Positions 1-6,570 of a DNA stretch of 15,490 nucleotides are shown here, piece by piece. The notes below the pieces were generated by a model. It saw only the letters and a program-made list of their open reading frames with translations, made no database searches and was not told the DNA's origin. The number at the start of each line of letters is the position of its first letter. Position 1 is the first letter of the stretch. The stretch lies in assembly GCA_002394165.1 (NCBI GenBank), contig DGTA01000082.1, forward strand, positions 1 through 15,490. The letters are read 5' to 3'. Source of the stretch: Lachnospiraceae bacterium UBA4348 (lineage in GTDB: Bacteria > Bacillota > Clostridia > Lachnospirales > Lachnospiraceae). The position numbers and the translations under genes are program-made.

Positions 1-46
1 TCTCCACTTTTTGGGGTGCGGCTCACACTCATACTTATTGCCCTGT

Positions 47-232
47 GAAGCAGGCCTATAGATTAAAAGAAGTTGATATATCTGTGCCCGCATCAGCTTT
101 TGGGATTTGAAACAGGCATATAGATTTAAAAAAGCAAATATATCTGCGCCTCCTCAGACTTTTTGGCTATAAAGCAAGCGTAGATATGTTAAAAACATGG
201 TATTTCTACGCCCACTTAAGCTTTAAATGACA
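47..232. repeat. Three tandem 62-bp hairpin repeats
   Basis: Units begin at 47, 109 and 171, an exact 62-bp period. Units 1 and 2 agree at 34 of their first 42 positions; unit 3 is more diverged but aligns without gaps to unit 1. Each unit has an A-rich core between two arms that can pair, roughly GGC..ATAGAT and ATATCTG.GCC. In unit 3 the stem is clearest: GCGTAGA (178-184) with TCTACGC (205-211), and ATGTT (186-190) with AACAT (194-198). Each stem is followed by a CAGCTTTT-like stretch. A similar T-rich end at about 3-16 suggests the array continues to the left of the window. Arms change together in unit 3, which hints at selection for structure. Function is not known to me. Confidence 0.8.
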
Positions 233-277
233 GTGAGACCGCGCACGGAGATGACCAGTCCTGTCTGACCCCGGCGG

Positions 278-476
278 ATACAATACAAGCCGGGCAAAGA
301 AGGGGGCTGAGCGTCAGGCAGCTGACGCCGGAAAGGGCGAGCATAGCGACGCATTCGGAGCACTGTCTGAGCGCTCCCCGGAGCGCGAGTTTGCGGAGAA
401 TGTGTCTGATAGGCGGCGCAGCCCTTTCAAGTCAGCAACGTGCTCAGCACCCTCTTTGCCCGGTTTGTATTGTACT
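278..476. repeat. Long imperfect inverted repeat (rod-like hairpin)
   Basis: The outer arms 278-312 and 442-476 are near-complementary: both read about ATACAATACAA.CCGGGCAAAG then GCTGAGC when one is reverse-complemented. Pairing resumes inward: GAAAGGGC near 331-338 with GCCCTTTC at 421-428, GACGCATTC (348-356) with GAATGTGTC (398-406), and a tip GCGCTCC (371-377) with GGAGCGC (380-386). The axis is at about 377-378 throughout, so the whole 199 bases can fold into one rod. A local palindrome GCGTCA/TGACGC (311-328) sits in the left arm. It encodes no protein. It could be a structured RNA, a dispersed hairpin element, or a MITE-like insertion; the sequence alone does not decide. Confidence 0.8.
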
Positions 477-538
477 GCAGAACTGCTTTAGGACCGTCCC
501 CTGTCAGCATCTGTTTCTTCCTTATTATTATATAGTGG

Positions 539-567
539 TTGTGTTTTTTCTTAATTTAGGTTAATAT
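539..567 (+). promoter_or_regulatory. Putative dnaA promoter
   Basis: TTGTGT (539-544) and TAATAT (562-567) are 17 bases apart, a fair sigma-A-type pair in an AT-rich stretch. An alternative -10, TATAAA at 565-570, would give a 20-base spacer. The expected start site near 574 leaves a leader of about 28 bases holding the ribosome site AAAGGAG (587-593). Assigned by position and consensus only. Confidence 0.5.
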
Positions 568-601
568 AAAGAATGGTAAATTATCTAAAGGAGTACCTTT
601 T

Positions 602-1975
602 ATGGAACTGATCAAAGAAAAATGGGAAGATATCCTCTACACCGTGAAGGCGGAGCATGATCTTTCCGAGATTTCCTTTAAAACATGGCTTATGCCTCTT
701 ACTGTCCACAGTATCGATGAGGAGAAGCACATCGTGACGATCCTGGTTCCCTCCGAGCAGATGGGCGTCGATTATATCAATAAAAAATACATGTTCCCGA
801 TCAAGGTGGCGATCGCCGAGATCACCGGGACGGAATATGACATTGAGTTTATCCTTCCGGACCAGGCCAGGGCCCTGGAAAGGAAGATCGGCTCTTCCGC
901 CTCCTCTTCGCATGATATTCCCAGCGATGTTTTTGAGCGGGCCAATCTGGATCCGAAATATACCTTCGATACGTTTGTCGTCGGCGGCAGCAACAAATTT
1001 GCACATGCCGCTTCTTTAGCCGTGGCCGAATCGCCCGGAAAGATGTACAATCCGCTTTTCCTGTACGGCGGCGCCGGACTGGGCAAGACTCATCTGATGC
1101 ATTCCATCGCTCATTTTATCCTGGAGAAGGATCCGGAAAAAAGAGTTTTGTATGTCACCAGTGAGACGTTCACCAACGAGCTGATCGGTGCCATCCGAAA
1201 CGGAAACAACACAGCTCTTTCTTCCTTCAGGGAGAAGTACCGCAATGTGGACGTCCTGCTCATCGATGACATCCAGTTTATAATAGGAAAGGAAGCTACC
1301 CAGGAGGAGTTTTTCCACACTTTCAACGATCTGCACGGCAACAAGAAGCAGATCATCATCTCCAGCGACAAGCCGCCCAAGGAGATCGAGACGCTCGAAG
1401 CCAGGCTGCGCTCGCGCTTTGAGTGGGGAATTCTGGCGGATATCTCGCTTCCCGACTATGAGACGAGAGTGGCGATCCTTCACCGGAAAGCGGAGTCGGA
1501 AGGGCGCGAGATCGACAACGCCGTCATCGACTACATCGCCAGCAACATCAAGTTCAACATCAGGCAGCTGGAAGGCGCCCTGAACATGCTGGTCGCCCTG
1601 GGCACACTTGAAAAGAAGGAGATCACGCTGGAGCTGGCGGAGGAAGCCCTGCGAAGCTACATCTCACCGGATCAGAACCGCGCCGTCACGCCGGAGCTGA
1701 TCATCGAGACGGTCGCTGAACATTTCCACATTCAGCCCTCCGATATCACCGGATCCAAGAGAAACAGCGAGATCGTGATCCCCAGGCAGATCGTCATGTA
1801 CCTGTGCCGGAACATGATCGACATTCCTCTAAAGAGCGTCGGCCACTATATCGGCGACCGCGATCATTCCACCGTAAGCCACGGCATCAGGAAGATCGAG
1901 GAAGAGCTGGAGACTTCACAGACACTCCAGAACACGATGGACATCATCAAGAAGAAGATCAATCCGAACGGTTGA
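602..1975 (+). CDS. dnaA: Chromosomal replication initiator protein DnaA
   Basis: Binds DnaA boxes at oriC as ATP-bound oligomers, opens the duplex and loads the helicase. The protein is 457 aa, usual for Firmicutes. The N-terminal domain I runs to about residue 80, then a short linker, then the AAA+ core with Walker A GGAGLGKT (156-163), Walker B LLIDD ending at D222-D223, and the RLRSRFEWG sensor/arginine-finger segment. Domain IV at the C-terminus holds the helix-turn-helix with SKRNSEIV then PRQ, and the signature GDRDHSTVSHG (418-428), where most DnaA proteins have GGRDHTTV.HA. The start ATG follows AAAGGAG by 8 bases. Tandem stops TGA TAA overlap a DnaA-box-like sequence. dnaN follows after the probable origin. 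Autoregulation by DnaA is common in the family, but no box was seen in this promoter. Confidence 0.98.
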   Translation: MELIKEKWEDILYTVKAEHDLSEISFKTWLMPLTVHSIDEEKHIVTILVPSEQMGVDYINKKYMFPIKVAIAEITGTEYDIEFILPDQARALERKIGSSASSSHDIPSDVFERANLDPKYTFDTFVVGGSNKFAHAASLAVAESPGKMYNPLFLYGGAGLGKTHLMHSIAHFILEKDPEKRVLYVTSETFTNELIGAIRNGNNTALSSFREKYRNVDVLLIDDIQFIIGKEATQEEFFHTFNDLHGNKKQIIISSDKPPKEIETLEARLRSRFEWGILADISLPDYETRVAILHRKAESEGREIDNAVIDYIASNIKFNIRQLEGALNMLVALGTLEKKEITLELAEEALRSYISPDQNRAVTPELIIETVAEHFHIQPSDITGSKRNSEIVIPRQIVMYLCRNMIDIPLKSVGHYIGDRDHSTVSHGIRKIEEELETSQTLQNTMDIIKKKINPNG

Positions 1976-2160
1976 TAAGTACCCTGATGTCCACCTGCCC
2001 GAGAAGATAATCAACGCAGTTTTGCCGGCCGCATCTGCCTGTGGGTACGGGATTTTGATGACTTATCAACAAACCCACAGCCCCTTATAATATGACGACG
2101 GATTTATTTATATTTTTAAATCAGCCGGCGGCCGCATTTAAATTTTTAGCGAAAGGAAAC
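1970..2160. other. oriC: Probable chromosomal origin oriC
   Basis: The gap between dnaA and dnaN has the parts expected of a Firmicutes origin. A DnaA box TTATCAACA (2063-2071; one mismatch to TTATCCACA) is on the + strand. On the minus strand are TTATCAACC (1970-1978), overlapping the dnaA stop, and GTACCCACA (2040-2048; two mismatches). An exact inverted repeat CTGTGGGT (2039-2046)/ACCCACAG (2073-2080) brackets the central box. An AT-rich run at 2101-2121 and again at 2136-2148 could be the unwinding element, split by a GC-rich 14-base block. Boxes are few, so part of the origin may lie upstream of dnaA, as in bipartite origins. Confidence 0.7.
2063..2091 (+). promoter_or_regulatory. Putative dnaN promoter overlapping a DnaA box
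   Basis: A consensus -10 TATAAT lies at 2086-2091. Seventeen bases upstream is TTATCA (2063-2068), two mismatches from TTGACA, and this hexamer is also the first six bases of the DnaA box TTATCAACA. DnaA bound there would cover the -35, so dnaN transcription may respond to DnaA. The leader would include the AT-rich segment. Inferred from spacing only. Confidence 0.4.
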
Positions 2161-2166
2161 TGACAC

Positions 2167-3270
2167 ATGAAGATATCCTGTCTGAAATCCGAACTGATCC
2201 GCGGGATCAACATTGTCATGAAAGCTGTTCCGGTCAGAACGACCCTCAGCATCCAGGAGTGCATCCTGATCGATGCATCCACCCCGAGGATCACACTGAC
2301 CGCCAACGATATGGAACTTGGGATCGAGACCGTCATTGACGGAACTGTGGAAAAGAGAGGCATCATCGCACTGGACGCGAAGCTGTTCTCCGATATCATC
2401 CGCAAGCTGCCCGATGAGATGGTAGTCATCGAGAGCGATGACCTGATGAACACGACGATCCGCTGTGAGAAAGCGAAATTCCAGATCCCGGGTCTTGAGG
2501 GGGATGATTTTTCAAGGGTCCCCACATTTGAGCAGGAAAAGGGAGTGGTCCTCTCTCAGCTGTCGCTGCGCGACCTGATCCGCCAGACACTGTTCTCGGT
2601 CTCGGCGGCCGATCCGAACAAGATCATGACCGGTGAATATTTTGAGATCAACGATGATATGCTCCGGGTGATCTCGCTGGACGGACACCGCGTTTCCATC
2701 CGCAGAGTCCAGCTGAAGGATCATTACAGCCCTGTTTCGGCGATCGTGCCCGGAAAGACGCTCAGTGAGATCAGCAAGATCCTGACCGGCTCTTTGGAGG
2801 ATGAGGTCAATATCTGCTTCTCCGACAATCTGATCATGTTCTCGTTTGATGAGACGATCGTTGTCTCCAGGCTGATCGACGGAAGATACTTCAATGTGGA
2901 CCAGATGCTCACCACGGATTATGAGACGAGGATCACGGTGAACCGCCGCGAGCTGGTGGACTGCATCGACCGCTCCACGCTGATGGTCAGGGAGGATGAC
3001 CGCAAGCCGATCATCATGAATATCGGCGATGAGGAGATGGAGCTGAAGATCACCTCCTACATCGGTTCCATGGATGACCTGATCAGCATCGACAAGGAAG
3101 GCCGGGATATCAAGATCGGCTTCAATCCCAAGTACCTGCTTGACGCGCTGCGCGCGATCGACGACGAGGAAGTGAGCATGTACTTTATGAACAGTAAATC
3201 TCCGTGTTTTATCCGGGATGAAAAGGACAGCTACATCTATCTTGTTCTTCCCGTGAATTTTGTTGAGTAA
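2167..3270 (+). CDS. dnaN: DNA polymerase III beta subunit (sliding clamp)
   Basis: Forms the ring-shaped homodimer that holds the replicative polymerase and other partners on DNA. The protein is 367 aa, the usual length for three repeated clamp folds. The N-terminus KISCLKSELIRGINIV, the central QTLFSVSAADPNKIMTGEYF and LDGHRVSIRR segments, and the C-terminal end YIYLVLPVNF are typical of DnaN. The ending matches the family's conserved hydrophobic partner-binding pocket region. The start ATG at 2167 is preceded by GAAAGGAAA about 7 bases upstream. It follows oriC and is 11 bases from the next gene, so it probably shares a transcript with the S4 gene and recF. Confidence 0.97.
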   Translation: MKISCLKSELIRGINIVMKAVPVRTTLSIQECILIDASTPRITLTANDMELGIETVIDGTVEKRGIIALDAKLFSDIIRKLPDEMVVIESDDLMNTTIRCEKAKFQIPGLEGDDFSRVPTFEQEKGVVLSQLSLRDLIRQTLFSVSAADPNKIMTGEYFEINDDMLRVISLDGHRVSIRRVQLKDHYSPVSAIVPGKTLSEISKILTGSLEDEVNICFSDNLIMFSFDETIVVSRLIDGRYFNVDQMLTTDYETRITVNRRELVDCIDRSTLMVREDDRKPIIMNIGDEEMELKITSYIGSMDDLISIDKEGRDIKIGFNPKYLLDALRAIDDEEVSMYFMNSKSPCFIRDEKDSYIYLVLPVNFVE

Positions 3271-3281
3271 AGAGGAACGGG

Positions 3282-3491
3282 ATGGAAGAATTCAGGCTTA
3301 AGGATGATCATATCAAGCTCGGACAGGTGCTGAAGGCGCTCAACCTGGTATCTTCGGGGTCCGAGGCGAAGATGGTGATCCAGGACGGACAGGTATGCGT
3401 GAACGGACAGGTGGATACCGCCAGGGGAAGAAAGCTCTTCCCGGGGGACGAGATCACTTTTGACGGGAAAACCGTGCGGATCGCGAAATGA
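3282..3491 (+). CDS. yaaA: S4-domain RNA-binding protein, YaaA/RlbA family
   Basis: A 69-aa protein that is essentially one S4 domain, the small RNA-binding fold of ribosomal protein S4 and pseudouridine synthases. Visible signature: IKLGQVLKALNLVSSGSEAK, then VCVNGQVDTARGRKLFPGDEI, the usual G..V.VNG..D.R.G.KL..GD pattern. The conserved place between dnaN and recF in Firmicutes supports the assignment. The B. subtilis homologue has been linked to ribosome assembly; the role here is inferred from that. The start ATG follows AAGAGGAACGGG. Its TGA overlaps the recF ATG in an ATGA junction at 3488-3491, which points to translational coupling. Confidence 0.93.
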   Translation: MEEFRLKDDHIKLGQVLKALNLVSSGSEAKMVIQDGQVCVNGQVDTARGRKLFPGDEITFDGKTVRIAK

Positions 3492-4609
3492 TCATTCAAT
3501 CTGTCAGTCTGGAAAATTACAGGAACTACGAAACGCTGACGCTTGAGCTGGATGAGGGAAGAAATCTCTTTTACGGCGGAAATGCCCAGGGAAAGACGAA
3601 TATCCTGGAGTCGGTGTTCGTTGGCGGAACGACCAGGTCCCACCGCGGGACAAGGGACAAAGACCTGATCCGCTTTGGGTGTGAGGAAGCTCATATCCGG
3701 ATGAACATCCTCAAAGAAGATCTGCCGTACCGGATCGATATGCATCTTCGGAAAAACCGGTCCAAGGCGATCGCCGTCAACGGCGTGCCCATCAGGAGGG
3801 CCGGGGAGCTGCTCGAACTGGGAGGATTTGTCTTTTTCTCTCCGGAGGATCTGCAGATCATCAAGAGCGGACCGTCGGACCGGCGCCGTTTTATGGATAT
3901 GCAGCTTTGCCAGCAGAGCGCGGTGTACCTGAAAAATCTGGCGGATTATAACCGGGCGCTCGCCCAGAGGGGCCGGGTGCTTCGGGAGATGGCCTTCGGC
4001 GGCGATGAGATGCTGCTCTCTGTGTGGGATGAACAGCTCATCCGCTGCGGACGGGCGCTGATCCGCGAGAGGGAAGAGCTGTGCGTGGCGCTCAATGAAC
4101 TGATCGCGCCCATACACCTGAAGCTTTCCGGAGGGAAGGAGCACCTGAAGGTGATCTACCGGCGGGATGTGGAGGCGGACGATTTCGCGCAGGCTCTCCT
4201 GATGAACCGGGAGAAGGACATCCGTATGAAGATGACCTGCAGCGGGCCGCACAGGGATGATTTGAGTTTCGAGGCGGACGGCATTGAGCTGAGACGCTTC
4301 GGTTCACAGGGACAGCAGCGGACCGGTGCCCTTTCCCTGAAGCTGGCGCAGATCGAACTGATCCGGCGGGTGAAGGGGGATCGCCCCATCCTGCTTCTGG
4401 ATGACGTTCTCTCCGAACTGGATGAGGACCGGCAGCATTTTCTGCTCGGGAGCATCGATAATGTGCAGGCGCTGATCACCTGCACGGGAGTGGAGGATTT
4501 TACCCGGAACGGGTTTGTGATCGACCGTCTTTTCCACGTGGAAGGCGGCCGGGTCTTTGATAAAGGAATTACTGAAAAACAGGAGGATTCCGATGGCGGA
4601 TATATTTGA
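3488..4609 (+). CDS. recF: DNA replication and repair protein RecF
   Basis: An SMC-like ATPase that works with RecO and RecR to load RecA at gaps and stalled forks. The protein is 373 aa, normal for the family. Residues 1-40 carry the start IIQSVSLENYRNY and Walker A GGNAQGKT (30-37). The ABC-type signature is FGSQGQQRTGALSLKLAQ near residues 275-292, and Walker B LLLDDVLSELD has D305-D306. These three motifs together identify RecF. The start uses the ATGA overlap with the S4 gene and lacks a good ribosome site of its own. The 3' end overlaps gyrB by 17 bases. The small remB/yaaB-type gene often found between recF and gyrB is absent here. Confidence 0.97.
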   Translation: MIIQSVSLENYRNYETLTLELDEGRNLFYGGNAQGKTNILESVFVGGTTRSHRGTRDKDLIRFGCEEAHIRMNILKEDLPYRIDMHLRKNRSKAIAVNGVPIRRAGELLELGGFVFFSPEDLQIIKSGPSDRRRFMDMQLCQQSAVYLKNLADYNRALAQRGRVLREMAFGGDEMLLSVWDEQLIRCGRALIREREELCVALNELIAPIHLKLSGGKEHLKVIYRRDVEADDFAQALLMNREKDIRMKMTCSGPHRDDLSFEADGIELRRFGSQGQQRTGALSLKLAQIELIRRVKGDRPILLLDDVLSELDEDRQHFLLGSIDNVQALITCTGVEDFTRNGFVIDRLFHVEGGRVFDKGITEKQEDSDGGYI

Positions 4610-6539
4610 CAACAAGGTGAATGAAGATCAGGAATACGGTGCGGACCAGATCCAGATTCTGGAAGGACTGGAAGCGGTTAGAAAACGTCCGGGCATGTAT
4701 ATCGGCAGCACCTCCGCCAGAGGCCTTCACCATCTTGTCTATGAGATCGTGGACAATTCGGTGGATGAGGCGCTGGCAGGTTTCTGCCATCATATTGTCG
4801 TGACCATCCATCCGGACAATTCCGTGACGGTTCTCGATGACGGGCGCGGCATTCCGGTGGGAGTCAACGCGAAAGCGGGCGTGCCGGCGGTCGAGGTCGT
4901 CTTTACGGTCCTGCATGCCGGCGGAAAATTCGGCGGCGGGGGATACAAGGTATCCGGCGGCCTTCACGGGGTCGGCGCTTCCGTCGTGAATGCCCTGTCG
5001 AAATGGCTGGAAGTGCAGATCTACTCACAGGGAAAGGTGTACCAGCAGCGCTATGAGCGCGGCAAAGTCATGTACAAGCTGGAGATCGCCGATGAGTGCG
5101 ATCCGCGGCTGACCGGCACGAAGGTGACATTCCTGCCGGACGACGAGATCTTTGAGGAGACTGTATTTGATTTTGATACGTTAAAGGAGCGGCTGCGGGA
5201 GACGGCTTTCCTGACGGCCGGCCTGCGCATCACCCTCGAGGATGAGAGGGGAGAGGAGAAAAAGGTTCGTTCCTTCCACTATGAGGGAGGCATCAAGGAA
5301 TTTGTGACCTACCTCAACACGGGCAAGACGGAGCTCTATCCGGAGATCGTTTACTGTGAGGGCGTCCGGGACGGCGTCGAGGTGGAGATCGCATTCCAGC
5401 ACAATGACTCTTATTCCGAAAGCACCTACAGCTTTGTCAACAACATCACCACCCCGGAGGGCGGGACACACCTGACGGGTTTCAGGAATGCGCTGACAAA
5501 GACGTTCAACGACTATGCGAGGGCGAACAAGCTGCTCAAGGACAGCGAGGCGAACCTCTCCGGCGAGGATATCCGTGAGGGGATGACCGCCGTGATCAGC
5601 GTGAAGATCGAGGAGCCCCAGTTTGAGGGACAGACCAAACAGAAGCTCGGAAACTCCGAGGCGAAGGGAGCGGTCGAAAGTGTGCTCTCCTCCGCGCTGC
5701 AGATCTTCCTTGAACAGCATCCGCAGGTCGCCAGGCAGATCCTGGACAAATCCATTATGGCCCAGCGGGCCAGGGAAGCCGCCAGGAAGGCCAGGGAGCT
5801 CACCCGCAGAAAAGGGGCGCTCGACGGACTTTCCCTGCCGGGCAAGCTCGCGGACTGCTCGGACAAGGATCCCGCCAACTGCGAGATCTACATCGTGGAG
5901 GGCGACTCCGCCGGAGGCAGTGCCAAGATGGCCAGGAGCCGCGCCACGCAGGCGATCCTTCCGCTGCGCGGTAAGATCCTGAACGTAGAGAAGGCGAGGC
6001 TGGACCGCATTTACGGAAACGCCGAGATCAAGGCCATGATCACCGCCTTCGGGACAGGCATCCACGATGATTTTGACATCACCAAGCTCAGGTACCACAA
6101 GATCATCATCATGACGGATGCCGATGTGGACGGCGCCCATATCGCGACACTGCTCCTGACCTTCATCTACCGGTTCATGCCGGAGCTGATCAAACAGGGG
6201 TATGTCTACCTGGCGACGCCGCCGCTCTACAAGCTTGAAAAGAACAAAAAAGTCTGGTACGCGTACAGCGATGAGGAGCTTGCTTCCATCATCGACGAAG
6301 TGGGACGTGACCAGAATAACAAGATACAGCGCTACAAGGGACTGGGTGAGATGGACGCCGAACAGCTGTGGGAGACGACCATGGATCCCGAAAAGCGGAT
6401 CCTCAAGAGGGTGACCATGGACGACGCGCAGTCGTCGGCCATCGATGTGACCTTCACCACGCTGATGGGCGACCAGGTGGAGCCGCGCAGGGAGTTTATC
6501 GAGTCCAACGCGCAGCGTGTAAGGAACCTTGACGTATAA
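4593..6539 (+). CDS. gyrB: DNA gyrase subunit B
   Basis: ATPase half of gyrase, which with GyrA introduces negative supercoils. The protein is 648 aa, the Gram-positive length without the E. coli insertion. The GHKL ATPase region has VRKRPGMYIGS, EIVDNSVDEALAG (general base E51, Mg-binding N55), DDGRGIPV and GGLHGVGASVVNALS. The transducer domain follows. The TOPRIM domain has VEGDSAGGSA (E436), PLRGKILNVEKA and TDADVDGAHI (D509, D511, D513). The C-terminal RYKGLGEMDAEQLWETTMDP is also typical and favours gyrase over topoisomerase IV, as does the neighbour gyrA. The reading frame is open upstream to 4557, but the start at 4593 has AGGAGG (4581-4586) at 6 bases and matches the expected N-terminus. 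It overlaps the recF 3' end. Confidence 0.98.
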   Translation: MADIFDNKVNEDQEYGADQIQILEGLEAVRKRPGMYIGSTSARGLHHLVYEIVDNSVDEALAGFCHHIVVTIHPDNSVTVLDDGRGIPVGVNAKAGVPAVEVVFTVLHAGGKFGGGGYKVSGGLHGVGASVVNALSKWLEVQIYSQGKVYQQRYERGKVMYKLEIADECDPRLTGTKVTFLPDDEIFEETVFDFDTLKERLRETAFLTAGLRITLEDERGEEKKVRSFHYEGGIKEFVTYLNTGKTELYPEIVYCEGVRDGVEVEIAFQHNDSYSESTYSFVNNITTPEGGTHLTGFRNALTKTFNDYARANKLLKDSEANLSGEDIREGMTAVISVKIEEPQFEGQTKQKLGNSEAKGAVESVLSSALQIFLEQHPQVARQILDKSIMAQRAREAARKARELTRRKGALDGLSLPGKLADCSDKDPANCEIYIVEGDSAGGSAKMARSRATQAILPLRGKILNVEKARLDRIYGNAEIKAMITAFGTGIHDDFDITKLRYHKIIIMTDADVDGAHIATLLLTFIYRFMPELIKQGYVYLATPPLYKLEKNKKVWYAYSDEELASIIDEVGRDQNNKIQRYKGLGEMDAEQLWETTMDPEKRILKRVTMDDAQSSAIDVTFTTLMGDQVEPRREFIESNAQRVRNLDV

Positions 6540-6570
6540 GGATGCGGCATAAAGAAGCGGAGGAGAACTT

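Larger units (their letters stand above)
1..601. other. Gene-free region upstream of dnaA
   Basis: About 600 bases without a convincing reading frame on either strand. From left to right it holds a tail that resembles the end of a repeat unit (about 1-16), three tandem 62-bp repeats (47-232), a long inverted repeat (278-476), a short GGACCGTCCCC-type motif (491-501), and an AT-rich dnaA promoter segment (about 510-601). In many Firmicutes rpmH lies here, divergent from dnaA. I looked on the minus strand for a short, very basic L34-like peptide and did not see one. No clear TTATCCACA DnaA box was found in this stretch. Confidence 0.75.

Noticed and set aside
47..232. CRISPR array
   Set aside because: The 62-bp units are repeated along their whole length, with no alternation of identical repeats and unique spacers, and no cas gene is present.
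311..328. Stand-alone terminator from the palindrome GCGTCA/TGACGC
   Set aside because: No T-tract follows, and it is better explained as part of the longer rod-like inverted repeat.
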